A DNA stretch of 64,000 nt from Citrobacter sp. On2M (GCF_018035235.1 NZ_WPCV01000004.1:1506417-1570416); one strand, 5' to 3'; counted from the stretch's first letter, positions 50,605-60,114 are shown. Numbers and translations: made by a program. Notes: generated from the letters alone by a model not told the origin.

Positions 50605-51226
50605 CGTTGCTCCTGATGCTTATGCCACACGCGCTGATTGAAGTTTTCCACTGAGATAATCTCGAGCAGGTTGTACATATCCGCTACGGAAAGCTTTTCC
50701 TGTAAATCGAGGTAAGAGGCTTTTCCGGAGCAGATAATGGCGTTGATGGTTGATGAGATATTGACGGGGGAGACTAACTTAGCCGGTGGAGCATCTTCCT
50801 CAAGGAAGGGATACTTTACTCTCCGGCGATCGTTAAAAAATTGAAATTAATCTCAAACACCTTGTCCAGCAGGGAGCGAATGGTCGAAACCTCTTCGAAG
50901 TCCAGAGAACCATTCACTTTGCGCTGCTGGCGCTGCCCTTCATTGGTGATGATGATATCCACCGTCGACATCAGGCGGTCGCGCAACTGTCGGGCAACTT
51001 CCGGAGATGATGCAGAGATGACGCTCAGGCCAACTGTTGCCAGCCCGGCGCACCCCATTGCGATCACATCAGCCGGGATGCTGCTGTAATTAGAATCACC
51101 CATAGCGCGGAAGATATCCTGTGCCAGAGAGTCGGCATCCCACGCCGACATCTCAGTAATGAGGAATTCCTTACCCTTATCGCGGCCTTCTTCCTCAACG
51201 ATGAAGGGGATCTCTTTACGTGCCAT
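50601..51226 (-). CDS. Tail assembly chaperone with -1 frameshift extension (G/GT type)
   Basis: Frame 0 (50816-51226) gives 136 residues starting MARKEIPFIVEEEGRDKGKEF. At codons 130-131 a slippery T TTT TTA (50834-50840) is in the proper frame. After a -1 shift the reading goes on for 77 codons (NDRRRVKYPFLEEDAPPAKL...) until TGA overlapping the tape measure start, giving a 208-residue product. Two such proteins, one a -1 extension of the other, are made from the genes just before the tape measure in nearly all long-tailed phages. The extension has no own start codon with a good ribosome-binding site. Confidence 0.85.
50834..50840 (-). other. Slippery heptamer T TTT TTA for -1 ribosomal frameshift
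   Basis: On the minus strand the frame-0 codons read AAT TTT TTA, so X XXY YYZ is satisfied. The frame-0 stop (TAA) comes five codons later, and the -1 frame is open to the tape measure gene. Confidence 0.85.
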
Positions 51227-51660
51227 CAGATTGCGCTCCGTGTGACGGTCTCAAAGTGGAATACTGCCGGGCGTGGCTGAAGAACTCGGCGACCCGGAGG
51301 AGTAGGTGTCCAGGTGTAGAGGACTCCGTTAACGAAGTTCCACTTCGCCCCCAGCGCCGGCACGGTCAAAGTGGCGTTGCATGCAAACGCAGAAATTGCC
51401 GTTCGCTCGGCAGCAATCCAGTCATCAATCAGGCTGCTGGCATTCGATGTTGCCATCAGGTTAATGGTGAACTCTGTCGGGTTGAAGACGAATCCAGCGT
51501 GGTATTTACCATCAGCAGACATCATGTCTTCTTTGTTCTGCAATGCGCCGGTTTCAAACATGTTGTCGGCTGCGTAATCATCAACGTCAAAACCGCCGGG
51601 ATAGTAAGCAGGTACGACGATGCGCAGCTTACTGTTAGCCGAGGTAATATCTATAGGCAT
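51226..51660 (-). CDS. Tail tube protein (DUF3277)
   Basis: 144 residues with beta pattern: ITSANSKLRIVVPAYYPGGFDVDDYAADNMFETGALQNKEDMMSADGKYHAGF, as in DUF3277 tube proteins that follow the sheath gene in this phage group. It forms the inner tube of the contractile tail. Overlaps the chaperone start by one base (TGATG). Confidence 0.85.
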   Translation of the reverse strand: MPIDITSANSKLRIVVPAYYPGGFDVDDYAADNMFETGALQNKEDMMSADGKYHAGFVFNPTEFTINLMATSNASSLIDDWIAAERTAISAFACNATLTVPALGAKWNFVNGVLYTWTPTPPGRRVLQPRPAVFHFETVTRSAI

Positions 51661-51671
51661 GGTTTATTCCC

Positions 51672-53159
51672 TTATAAAATAGCGGTTGAGGACATGGTAA
51701 TTGACTGAATAAGTTGCCCGTCAACATAATAGAAAATGACGCCTTTCAGGTCTCGCTCAAGACGCGCCGCGCCGGTTTGCGTCGGGATATACAAGTACCA
51801 TCCCTCGGAATACAGCGTCGCGGAGATATCTTTGCCAACTGTGTTATTCACGATGCGGATCTGCGCATTATCCAGCACGACACCTTTCTGAATTGCGCCG
51901 AACGTCAGAGCCTGGTTAGCAACGTCAATTGTGGCCGCCTGAATCGCACCGTAGCCGTTTTGGTTGAACGGGTAGGACTGATTATTGGTGAACAGGTTGG
52001 CGTATGCGCTGACCAGATTAGCGTTAATCCATACCTGATCGATGAAGGTATCCAGCCAGACGAATTTACCGGTAATAGCACCGTCAGATGCGTACTGAGC
52101 CATGGTCTTATTCAGGCTGTAAGCACCGTAGAAGTTGTAACCGTTCGATTTCAGAGCCTGAGCAGTAGCCAGATCTGTCACGTTAGGGGCCAACCCCGGG
52201 AAGCCGCGGAATTTGAACGAGATACGCCCATTGGTGCGAGCAAAATCTACCGATGCGGCGTAGGCCAGCGCGGTTACCCCGTACAGATATGTGCCGTACA
52301 CCGGGAAAATGTTCTCGTAGCCATTAGCCACAACCACTTTCTGCACGAAGCAGTTAGCATTGTTGGCGACAGTTCCTTCAGCCGTAGTGTCATGCACGAC
52401 ATAGCCAAAGCGGTTTTTGCTGCTGCTTGCCCATGCGCACAGCTCTGTTTTCTGGTCATCGGTAAGTTCGACCAGCGAGTTAAACAGGATCCAGTTCTGG
52501 TTGACGTTGATGATGTTATTCATCGTGTCTGTCAGCGTTACAGCATCGGAACCCGGAGATACGATTGCCGCAGTTGCCTGAGTAAGCAACAGTCCGGTAG
52601 CCAGTGCGCCAGCGGACGCATAAGACACTTCGCTATCCGCGCCGGTAGTGGCAGAGCGAATAATGAAGCGGTTAGCAATCGGCAGCCATTCTACCGCGAC
52701 CTTGCTTGCCCCAATACCAACCTGCAGCTTTGATGCAATGTCACTGAAGCTGGTAGCCGTTGACAGGTCGATTGACGTACTGGTGACCGATACGCCGTCA
52801 ACTGACAGGGTGATGGTCCCTGCCGGGATTGCCTTCAGGGTGGTCAGCGCCACACCTTTCAGATTACCGGACAGCAAATATCCAGCAACGTCAGCAGTAA
52901 CGATGCGGTACATCAGCAACTCACCAGGAATAACAGATGAGTTTTCGTAGCCGTTGAAATACTGCTGCGCGGCGAGGAATTCTTTTGATTCGCTGCCCAT
53001 CAGAGCAGAGACATCGGAGGATGAGAAATAAGATTGCACCGCTCCGACCGGGATAAGCTCGTTATCGGTCAGCATCAGGCCGTTAGCATCAACCGCAGAA
53101 CCGGCAGGCGTAACGACATTGGGCGTGATATTAAAATCCGTTGATAATGGAATGGTCAT
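51672..53159 (-). CDS. Contractile tail sheath protein (DUF3383)
   Basis: 495 residues from ATG 53159 (MTIPLSTDFNITPNVVTPAGSAVDANGLML). It has the DUF3383 pattern, including SNGYNFYGAYSLNKTMAQYASDGAITGKFVWLDTFIDQVWINANLVSAYANLF and the C-terminal beta strand. It is the contractile sheath, placing this phage with myoviruses. Start overlaps the upstream gene (ATGA). Confidence 0.88.
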   Translation of the reverse strand: MTIPLSTDFNITPNVVTPAGSAVDANGLMLTDNELIPVGAVQSYFSSSDVSALMGSESKEFLAAQQYFNGYENSSVIPGELLMYRIVTADVAGYLLSGNLKGVALTTLKAIPAGTITLSVDGVSVTSTSIDLSTATSFSDIASKLQVGIGASKVAVEWLPIANRFIIRSATTGADSEVSYASAGALATGLLLTQATAAIVSPGSDAVTLTDTMNNIINVNQNWILFNSLVELTDDQKTELCAWASSSKNRFGYVVHDTTAEGTVANNANCFVQKVVVANGYENIFPVYGTYLYGVTALAYAASVDFARTNGRISFKFRGFPGLAPNVTDLATAQALKSNGYNFYGAYSLNKTMAQYASDGAITGKFVWLDTFIDQVWINANLVSAYANLFTNNQSYPFNQNGYGAIQAATIDVANQALTFGAIQKGVVLDNAQIRIVNNTVGKDISATLYSEGWYLYIPTQTGAARLERDLKGVIFYYVDGQLIQSITMSSTAIL

Positions 53160-53665
53160 ATATCTACCTGTTGTAAAGTGATTTCGGCCTTGTCGAAGTA
53201 ATCCTGCGGGAACGACACGGTAATATGAGCCTGTAAAGAAAGAGTCAGGGTCCATCTCTCCTGCCACTGGCTTTCGGCGTCGATCATCGGCGCCTGAATG
53301 GCAGGTGATGAGTAAAGCGGCGCAATCCGGGCGTCGATGGTTTTGATGGTGTCGTAGCCATAACTACTCGCGAACGTGGTTTCGAGTGCAATCGCTCGAT
53401 CCCCTGCACCCTGACCATAGATATCCACCTGAATATCAGCCTGGCGAACTTCTGTGTATCCCATGGCGCTTGTTGCCGGAGAGCCAGTGTCCTGCTTGAT
53501 GTCTCTCGTCGTGGATAACCGGGTAAATCGCAAGGGGGTCAGGATGCAGAACTGGCCTTTTAGCATCGGAACACGGTTTGCCTGCGCTTGCTGGCATGTG
53601 CCGGCGATCGGCTCGATGTACCCAGCCAAATCGTCAATGATTTCGTCTAGCGTGTAATCATTCAT
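53156..53665 (-). CDS. Tail completion/neck protein
   Basis: 169 residues from ATG 53665 (MNDYTLDEIIDDLAGYIEPIAGTCQQAQANRVP). YTEVRQADIQVDIYGQGAGDRAIALETTFASSYGYDTIK is typical of the neck proteins that precede the sheath gene (LIC_12616-like). It joins the connector to the tail. Confidence 0.72.
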   Translation of the reverse strand: MNDYTLDEIIDDLAGYIEPIAGTCQQAQANRVPMLKGQFCILTPLRFTRLSTTRDIKQDTGSPATSAMGYTEVRQADIQVDIYGQGAGDRAIALETTFASSYGYDTIKTIDARIAPLYSSPAIQAPMIDAESQWQERWTLTLSLQAHITVSFPQDYFDKAEITLQQVDI

Positions 53666-54033
53666 GGGCTCACCTGCAATACAGCAATCAGACGACACCA
53701 GTCAGGCCACAACTCCACCGGTTCGACGACAAGCCATTGCTCGCCATTAATCACGAAGATATCGCCGCCCTGCTCCATTTCGCGCTGCACGCTGAAGTAG
53801 TTGCCATTGACGTAAATCACCTTTGCCAGCCCCTGAATATTCAGACCGTCGACGTGTTGCATGTCGCCGCGGCTGATAGGCTGCAATTGAATGGTGACGT
53901 TCTGATCAGGAAGGTAAGACGGAAATGGCTTGCGACCGGGTCCGATAGTTTCACCGGCGTATTTCTTCAGGATTGCTGAGATATTGGGGTTGATGCTGGT
54001 GATCGCGTTATTCGCTATTTGTCTGAGATTCAA
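53662..54033 (-). CDS. Head-tail joining protein
   Basis: 123 residues. IANNAITSINPNISAILKKYAGETIGPGRKPFPSYLPDQNVTIQLQPISRGDM, then beta strands ending in WPDWCRLIAVLQVSP. It occupies the place of a head-tail stopper in the connector cluster. Overlaps both neighbours. Confidence 0.6.
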   Translation of the reverse strand: MNLRQIANNAITSINPNISAILKKYAGETIGPGRKPFPSYLPDQNVTIQLQPISRGDMQHVDGLNIQGLAKVIYVNGNYFSVQREMEQGGDIFVINGEQWLVVEPVELWPDWCRLIAVLQVSP

Positions 54034-54454
54034 TTTCTCCCACCTCGTAGCTAACGCTGTTTAGCATGTTTGATGTGTCAATCAGCGGCTTATCAAACCC
54101 TTTCTTCGCAATGGTCACTGGTGAAAGTGGCGGAGAATCAAGTGATCGAATAGATTCTTTAATGTCATCCACGATTATTTCACCAAGCAGAGAAAGAACG
54201 TCTCTGGTCTCATCACCGTTTTCAATCAGCTTGGCTGTTGCCTCTTGCCATTCCGTTTCATGTCCAGCTATTGCATTGCGAAAGAATGGTCTTGGCGGTT
54301 GGTTATTTGCCGGGTTACCAAATTCGTTCGTCGCAGCAACCATTGGGACAGGGGTTCCGTCTGGATAAGTAGCCCCTTCAAGGAATCCAACTTTTAGTTG
54401 AAGATTTCCGAATGAGCTTGCTGCTTTATCCAGTGCATCCATTACCTTATCCAT
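54008..54454 (-). CDS. HK97 gp10-like head-tail connector protein
   Basis: 148 residues: LQLKVGFLEGATYPDGTPVPMVAATNEFGNPANNQPPRPFFRNAIAGHETEW is the classic gp10-like motif (VGFLEG..EFG...PPRPFFR). It closes the neck in the mature tail. Ends 25 bp inside the next gene. Confidence 0.85.
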   Translation of the reverse strand: MDKVMDALDKAASSFGNLQLKVGFLEGATYPDGTPVPMVAATNEFGNPANNQPPRPFFRNAIAGHETEWQEATAKLIENGDETRDVLSLLGEIIVDDIKESIRSLDSPPLSPVTIAKKGFDKPLIDTSNMLNSVSYEVGEIESQTNSE

Positions 54455-54852
54455 CAGTACCTCCGGTAATATCCGTAGGGATAATTTGATGGGGAATGAC
54501 CGCTTATATACTGGAAGGTGCGGAATGGTGCCGTAGCATTCCAGTAATCAGCGCCATACTTTGTTTGCATGTACCATGCTGAGTTTGCTGTTACCCCTGG
54601 CATATCCGCATGAACGCTAACTGAACCCTCTGATGCGCTGTCAATTCGCCCTACCAATCCGGATGGAGACTGCCCATTAGCGCCCGAATACAGAAAGGCA
54701 ATATGGGCAACCAGCATATTCAGCAGCATTGCGCGGACAGCCAAATCCGACACACGACTAAAATCGGTGTTATCGAGATAGATGGTTGCCTGGGTGAAAT
54801 ACTGCTGAAGGAGTGCGTCGTCGACAGATGAGAATTCAGGATATCGACTTAA
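54454..54852 (-). pseudogene. DUF4054 head-completion protein, 5'-truncated
   Basis: The open frame runs from 54852 ([17 protein letters not shown], then [36 protein letters not shown]) to the stop at 54454. The DUF4054 core is intact from RYPEFSS on, but there is no ATG, GTG or TTG until the GTG at 54753, which lies inside the domain and has no ribosome-binding site. The N-terminal dozen or so residues and the natural start are missing. The 5' part overlaps the broken head morphogenesis gene in another frame, consistent with a deletion join near 54840. Confidence 0.85.
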
Positions 54853-55279
54853 TCAGGTTGACGTTCTCGTTAATGACGGCCTGCATCGCGTTTTTAAGCT
54901 CATCATTCATCGTGAACTTAACCGTGAATCCGCCAGCTTTTAACGCGGAGTGTAGAGAAACGTCGGTATTTCGCAGAGTCTTATCGACAAAGCGATCTGC
55001 AAGTTTCTTGGCAAGCTCGCTGAACTTTCTCTCCCACTTCTTGCCGAGCTTCGCCAGCCTGCGTTTTAACTCATTCGCAGGACTGGCATCCATCGCCATG
55101 CTGTCTTTGTATCCAGCTTCAAGCCAGTATCGGTAAGACTTGTTCATCTCCCGAACCAGCTTGAGAAGCTCAGCGCGATACCACTCATGAACTCCGGCGT
55201 TAGCCCTGACTGGACGAAGGATTTTCTGGGTCTTCGAATCCTTCTTCGATGGACTCGTTTTCGTACTCTTCTTCGTCAT
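54836..55279 (-). pseudogene. Mu gpF-like head morphogenesis protein, N-terminal fragment
   Basis: 147 codons. Sequence VRANAGVHEWYRAELLKLVREMNKSYRYWLEAGYKDSMA and [25 protein letters not shown] is the N-terminal helical part of the phage head morphogenesis (SPP1 gp7/Mu F) family. Family members go on for 100-250 more residues with the conserved minor-head domain; here a stop follows immediately after LIKSIS, in DUF4054 gene sequence. The fragment overlaps the portal end by 80 bp. Confidence 0.85.
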
Positions 55280-56735
55280 CTTCGGATTCCATCATGTGGT
55301 ATGGGCTGGACTTGTCTGACTGGCGCATACTCCTGATCGCGTCAAGGTCGAACACTCCGGCTTCGGCGTAGTTCTTGTCAGCCTCAGACTGATGTTTCAT
55401 GACCTCGGCCTTCTCGGCTTCTGTAAGCTCGTACAACGGCAGGAACTCAAAATCGATATCAGGGTCAATCTCACCGAATTCGTTCAACTGAATGACATCC
55501 AGCACCGTTTTAAGCGGGCTCCTGAACAGATTCTCCTGCATGGCGTGAATTGAGTCGTAGAAGACGCGAATCTCACCATCAGACGAAGCGTTGAGGCCGT
55601 TTGGCGTAATCCCAAGCAGCTTTACCAGAGGAATGCTTGATACCGATGCCATTTGTTCTTGCGCTTGAGCCTGGAGAGCGTCGACACCGGACAGGCTTGT
55701 CACGAACTGGAAGAATTCTTCCGCATCCTTATCAACAAGGAACATTCCGCGATTGTCGCGAACCTTATTGAAGAACTCAGCGCGCATGAACAGGTTTGGA
55801 TCCGCAACTCCAGATAACACGTTTTGCATGTTCGTCTTAAGGCCGTACACCACAAACGAGTGAACCAGATCGCTTACGCTGTCACGCGTTCTCAGCCAGT
55901 TCTGTATGTAGGGCTCTGCCATCTGGCTAAGAGACAGGCCGCCAAAGTTGTACGCTGCTTTGAGAATGTCTGGCACCTGACGCGAAATCATCGTCAGCAT
56001 ACGGCTGGCGTGAACTGTGCGCCCCATGACGTACCATTCGGCCGGATTGAAGAAATCAGGGCTTAGCGGGTTGTCAGCGTTATACACGCCCGGGTAAGTC
56101 CACATAGCCTCGATAACGCGGAACCCGTTCAGGCTGCCTTTGGTTATCTTGCGAGGGCTGATGTAGAGCTTCTTGTCCAGCTCATCAGGAACCAGCCAGG
56201 CAGAGTTACCGCTCGGTGTCTTCACATCGATGTAAATCTGGCCCCGCCCGAAGTAACCGTCATGCTCTGCGGCTTCACGGAACTTTTCACGAACCTGAAA
56301 GCGCCTTAACGCGTCATCCAGTTGGCGAATCTTGTCGGCTTTGTCGTCACCTTCATCTTTTCCGACGTGCTTCAACTCAATCCACTTGCGCGTCATTTCC
56401 TCGGCGATCGTGCCAGTAATCTTGCGATACTCCGGCAGCTGGGCAAGCTGTGACAGATACGGATAGCCGGGGAAGCCACCATATCCATATGCTGTGATAT
56501 TGGCTGAATTCAGGTAACTGTAGGGGGTGGAGTCCATCGCCAGAGCAGCATCACCGATATGCTCAGGGATAACCCCCGGCGGCGGTGTGTAGCGCTCAAT
56601 CTGGCGAAGCACTTCACCCTCTGACTTAATCCTTTCCTGCTCATTCAGCATCGCCAGCGCACTTGCCAACGACATGGGCTGTTTTGCCTCTTCCTTTGGA
56701 GGCTCAGCTTTTTTCTTTTTCCAGCGTTCAAACAC
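55200..56735 (-). CDS. Portal protein (DUF1073)
   Basis: 511 residues. DSTPYSYLNSANITAYGYGGFPGYPYLSQLAQLPEYRKITGTIAEEMTRKWIEL and later QVPDILKAAYNFGGLSLSQMAEPYIQNW are DUF1073 portal patterns. It ends in an acidic tail (DDEEEYENESIEEGFEDPE). It makes the dodecameric DNA gate. Overlaps terL and the head fragment. Nothing appears wrong in it. Confidence 0.9.
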   Translation of the reverse strand: MFERWKKKKAEPPKEEAKQPMSLASALAMLNEQERIKSEGEVLRQIERYTPPPGVIPEHIGDAALAMDSTPYSYLNSANITAYGYGGFPGYPYLSQLAQLPEYRKITGTIAEEMTRKWIELKHVGKDEGDDKADKIRQLDDALRRFQVREKFREAAEHDGYFGRGQIYIDVKTPSGNSAWLVPDELDKKLYISPRKITKGSLNGFRVIEAMWTYPGVYNADNPLSPDFFNPAEWYVMGRTVHASRMLTMISRQVPDILKAAYNFGGLSLSQMAEPYIQNWLRTRDSVSDLVHSFVVYGLKTNMQNVLSGVADPNLFMRAEFFNKVRDNRGMFLVDKDAEEFFQFVTSLSGVDALQAQAQEQMASVSSIPLVKLLGITPNGLNASSDGEIRVFYDSIHAMQENLFRSPLKTVLDVIQLNEFGEIDPDIDFEFLPLYELTEAEKAEVMKHQSEADKNYAEAGVFDLDAIRSMRQSDKSSPYHMMESEDDEEEYENESIEEGFEDPENPSSSQG

Positions 56736-58348
56736 TATGCGAGCCTCAAAAGTTCTTCAGATATGCGTAACGGACCTCTGTCAGGTGACTTGAGGATTAC
56801 CAGGCTATCTGCGCAGTTAGGTGACAAGGCTCCATCCGGTTTCTTATCGACCAGAATCTTCCCTGCTGAGTTTTTGCTATATGTTGGCTGGCTTAATTCA
56901 GAGGTTAATCTTGGTAATGCAGCCATTTTTGAAGAGAGAGAAATAATTTCGTCTGCGTCGTATTTCATTCCATTAATGGCGCGATATGTATTCAGGAATA
57001 GAGTCCTTAGATGCCACCATGATTGGGCTTTGAAGTTTTGGAAAAAGTCTTTGTTGGTGATGCTTCTTCCATTTGCATCCTTCATCAGAACTTTGTCAGG
57101 GTTTAATACTCCAGAACTTCCCTTATACGCATTAAAGTTAACAGGTCTCTTGCCGGCTTTTGTGCGCTCATCGTTAACCTGCTTGGAGTCTCCTCTGCAT
57201 CCTGCTCCAATGCCATCTGCATCATAAAGGACATCACTGCAACCGTTGTCATCAGCAAGGTTTGTCGCTTTTACAACGGTCTGGAAGATATCAGAACCTT
57301 TTCCGCTCCACTCCTCACAAACATCAACCAGAATTCCATGACCTGATGTGAAGGCGTTTTTATCAATTCCCTCGTCAGCCACGTCAAGCGCGCCTTTTCT
57401 AGCTCCTGATGGTTCAATGCCCAACTTGATATGTGCATCGATAGCAGCCTGAACCCACGATGACGGAATAATCACGCCTTCCACTGATGCGTTGTAGTCG
57501 ATGTCAATTTCCTGCGCCACGGTAACAGGATCGAGTAACTCCACCTGCTTGTCATACCACGCCTGGTCTTTACGAGGATCATCCCGCCAGTGGAATGTGA
57601 ACACTGGTATCTTTCCACCATGGCGTCGTATAGCGAAGCTATTGGCGTTACCATTGGGGGTTGAAATATCTTGTCGGCAGTTGGTCGTTGCAGAAAGCGA
57701 GGCGTCAACTAATGTGGGTCGCTCAAGGAAAGCCGCTTCATCTACAATGTAGAAGCTAGCGCGATCGCCTCGCCCTATGCCGTCGCCACACTCACCAGAG
57801 ATAATAGAGCTGGTATGTGGAAACTTGATGCGCATGTGAGGCGCGTCTTTATCCCTGCTCCATCCATGACGGAATTCCTTGGGTAGCAGAGACATAAACA
57901 TGCGAGCTTTTTCAAGCAGGGATTTTGGTACGCCAATCTTATCTACGTATTCTTCTTTTCGGCTACCTATGCCAACGCTTATGCCTTTGTTGAAGTTGCA
58001 CACAGTGCATGCTAGAGCGACTGTAAGCCAGCTCATACCCATGTCACGCGTCTTTTCAGTGATTCCTGGCTCTTGTGCTCTCCATCTATCCATAAACCAT
58101 TCCATCCATTCTTCCTGTCGTGGGAAAAGCAGGAATGGAATATATGACGGTAGCCCTCTTTCTGGATTACGAGGGTCGTACGTCATACCCCAGTCAATAA
58201 TGAACTGGGCTGGATTATCTCTGTAGAAAGAGCTAAGAATCGGAATGGAGTCAGGAGTGTTTCTTATGCGCAGGATCCGCTCCTGTCGCCATTCGAATAC
58301 CTGAACATAATCCGGGTTTCGGAAGTCGAACGGGAAAGGAATTGGCAT
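56735..58348 (-). CDS. Terminase large subunit
   Basis: 537 residues. The N-terminal ATPase has [17 protein letters not shown] (Walker-A-like) and [13 protein letters not shown] (Walker B with catalytic Glu). The C-terminal nuclease half shows [14 protein letters not shown] and [12 protein letters not shown]. It packages DNA through the portal. It lies directly after the small subunit. Confidence 0.92.
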   Translation of the reverse strand: MPIPFPFDFRNPDYVQVFEWRQERILRIRNTPDSIPILSSFYRDNPAQFIIDWGMTYDPRNPERGLPSYIPFLLFPRQEEWMEWFMDRWRAQEPGITEKTRDMGMSWLTVALACTVCNFNKGISVGIGSRKEEYVDKIGVPKSLLEKARMFMSLLPKEFRHGWSRDKDAPHMRIKFPHTSSIISGECGDGIGRGDRASFYIVDEAAFLERPTLVDASLSATTNCRQDISTPNGNANSFAIRRHGGKIPVFTFHWRDDPRKDQAWYDKQVELLDPVTVAQEIDIDYNASVEGVIIPSSWVQAAIDAHIKLGIEPSGARKGALDVADEGIDKNAFTSGHGILVDVCEEWSGKGSDIFQTVVKATNLADDNGCSDVLYDADGIGAGCRGDSKQVNDERTKAGKRPVNFNAYKGSSGVLNPDKVLMKDANGRSITNKDFFQNFKAQSWWHLRTLFLNTYRAINGMKYDADEIISLSSKMAALPRLTSELSQPTYSKNSAGKILVDKKPDGALSPNCADSLVILKSPDRGPLRISEELLRLA

Positions 58349-58351
58349 GAT

Positions 58352-58900
58352 TTAACCCATCAGGTCTTTGTATTTCTCGGCAGCCTCTTCGGCGCTCATT
58401 TCAGCAGTAACAATAGGTCCGCCATTAGCACCGGTGACTTCAGTTTTAATATTCTCTTTGAACGCTTGAACATCGACATGCTTTCCGAGCAGCTCGAGGT
58501 TTTTCACCTTGTCAGGCCACTTAATTTTCTTCAGGAGAGCAGCGCTATCAGTAGATGCCATCTCGACAACATCCATTCCCGATAGTGTTGTACGCCACAC
58601 TTTAGGCCAGTCTTTAATCGGCTTCAGTTCGCCGTTGGCTAGCAGGATGTCAAGTACATCCATCTGGTCGATTTCTGTTAGGCGGCGCAGCACATAGGCA
58701 GCGTCAACGCCAACCTGCTCGTTGCGATCGGCTTTAAGTTCTGCAATGCGATTTAAAATGTCATCATTTGTCATCAAGCGATAAGCCTGATTGCGGGCTG
58801 ACTTTTCGCTGAACCCTGCCCGTATGACTGCCTGAGTGGCGTTGAGGTCTTTAATGAACTCACGGGCAAACAGCTCTTGTTTGTCTGTGAGCTTTGCCAT
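58352..58900 (-). CDS. Terminase small subunit
   Basis: 182 residues. MAKLTDKQELFAREFIKDLNATQAVIRAGFSEKSARNQAYRLMTNDDILNRI is the typical terminase_2 DNA-binding N-terminus. It recognises the packaging site. ATG 58900 gives the family start; an upstream ATG five codons away is possible. Confidence 0.9.
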   Translation of the reverse strand: MAKLTDKQELFAREFIKDLNATQAVIRAGFSEKSARNQAYRLMTNDDILNRIAELKADRNEQVGVDAAYVLRRLTEIDQMDVLDILLANGELKPIKDWPKVWRTTLSGMDVVEMASTDSAALLKKIKWPDKVKNLELLGKHVDVQAFKENIKTEVTGANGGPIVTAEMSAEEAAEKYKDLMG

Positions 58901-58901
58901 G

Positions 58902-59111
58902 TTATGTATTCCCATTCACCGTAGTGATATTTACTACAACCTCGCCAACCTTAGTTGTGGAGTTTGATTCAAACAGCCGACAATAAGCAGCCATAACAGA
59001 ATCAACATCTTTTCCGTCATCACCGGAGCAGCCATGGGTAAGTCGCCATTCAATGGTGCGAAGAATTGACTCTTGCACGTCGAACGGCATCTCTTCGAAT
59101 TTCTTTGTCAT
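58902..59111 (-). CDS. Small phage protein, unknown
   Basis: 69 residues: TKKFEEMPFDVQESILRTIEWRLTHGCSGDDGKDVDSVMAAYCRLFES. Acidic and partly helical; no family recognised. It lies 2 bp before the terminase small subunit and is likely in the same transcript. Confidence 0.6.
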   Translation of the reverse strand: MTKKFEEMPFDVQESILRTIEWRLTHGCSGDDGKDVDSVMAAYCRLFESNSTTKVGEVVVNITTVNGNT

Positions 59112-59112
59112 G

Positions 59113-59364
59113 TTATTTACTCTTTTCGATGGGGATTACTGTAAAGCCACCAACTGAAGATTTCTTAATTGCAGAAATGCTTGGGTTGTCTTTTTTGGGG
59201 TGGAAGTAGATAAAACAATCATCCATTTCAGGCTTAAACCCCTTAATGAAACCCACGTGCTGGAGGTCTAGTTCTCCTTCAAGATACATCCATAACTGAA
59301 ACTCACCGACATCAATTAACATAATCAGAATTTCCTGCTTTCCGCTCATAGGAGCGAATCGCAT
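59113..59364 (-). CDS. Small phage protein, unknown
   Basis: 83 residues, mixed alpha/beta: EILIMLIDVGEFQLWMYLEGELDLQHVGFIKGFKPEMDDCFIYFHPKKDNP. The true start may be an internal ATG (59322 or 59349), as AGGAA precedes MLIDVGEF. No family recognised. Confidence 0.55.
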   Translation of the reverse strand: MRFAPMSGKQEILIMLIDVGEFQLWMYLEGELDLQHVGFIKGFKPEMDDCFIYFHPKKDNPSISAIKKSSVGGFTVIPIEKSK

Positions 59365-59388
59365 TTTGAAGGATAAAATCTGGCAGTG

Positions 59389-59616
59389 TTATATTGTCAC
59401 CAACACTTCGCCTGAATTTGAGTTTCTAATCCATGCAATAGTTGGCGGAGTTATCTGTACAAAGCCGCGAATTACATATCCAGGAGAATTAACATCAGGT
59501 TTAGTGAGAGAGTCCGCAACAAGAATTACCCCTGAACATATTTGTAGCAATTTTGTTTCTGTGCCAGTGGTTACTTGCTGCCAATCATCACTGACGGTTA
59601 TAGTCGTTGTGCTCAT
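59389..59616 (-). CDS. Small beta-rich phage protein, possible virion accessory
   Basis: 75 residues: TTTITVSDDWQQVTTGTETKLLQICSGVILVADS, all beta-strand pattern. It resembles small virion surface or decoration proteins by composition only. Start overlaps the stop of the next upstream gene (ATGA), so the two are co-translated. Confidence 0.55.
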   Translation of the reverse strand: MSTTTITVSDDWQQVTTGTETKLLQICSGVILVADSLTKPDVNSPGYVIRGFVQITPPTIAWIRNSNSGEVLVTI

Positions 59617-60005
59617 TTAAAAATCACCTCCTGTCCGCCAGCCAATGCTGCTGTTACTCCAGTGCTTAATGACCTACCAAGTGATACAGAAGATCCTGGA
59701 GGAACAAAAAATGAGATTACCTCTCGCCTGTTGATTGCTACTACTTCTCCGCTATTGGCGACCTCTGTATTTCTTGTTCCAGAAACAAACACTCCATCTA
59801 CTGTAGCTGTGATAGTTGCCTGCCCTCCGACATCAGAAGGAATGCTTTGATCTATTGAGTATGTTACGAATGCAGGGCTTGTTTGAGATAGAACAAATGG
59901 GGTTCCAAAAGGCCTTCCGTTCGCTGCCACTGAATTTATAGTGATGCTTTGCGATGAATTTCCCCCGGTGGATCCGATGGCCTTAATATTTTCTGGGATT
60001 ATCAT
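59613..60005 (-). CDS. Beta-rich phage protein of unknown function
   Basis: 130 residues: GGNSSQSITINSVAANGRPFGTPFVLSQTSPAFVTYSIDQ, then SGTRNTEVANSGEVVAINRREVISFFVPPGSSVSLG. Ser/Thr/Gly-rich, beta structure, no cysteine. AAGGAGAAGG precedes the start. It lies between the spanin and terminase genes, unusual for virion genes, and pairs with the 75-residue protein. Confidence 0.6.
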   Translation of the reverse strand: MIIPENIKAIGSTGGNSSQSITINSVAANGRPFGTPFVLSQTSPAFVTYSIDQSIPSDVGGQATITATVDGVFVSGTRNTEVANSGEVVAINRREVISFFVPPGSSVSLGRSLSTGVTAALAGGQEVIFK

Positions 60006-60114
60006 ACCTTCTCCTTAGCGCAACGGTTTCTCTGCTTCTCAGTAGTGATTGGTCACTTCCGTCTGTTCCGGCCTGCCAAGATGGTGAATCACGCTCCTTA
60101 GAGGGTCACACAAA

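Noticed and set aside
51714..52733. 339-codon plus-strand ORF inside the sheath gene
   Set aside because: Antisense shadow of the DUF3383 sheath frame, with no domain and no ribosome-binding site.
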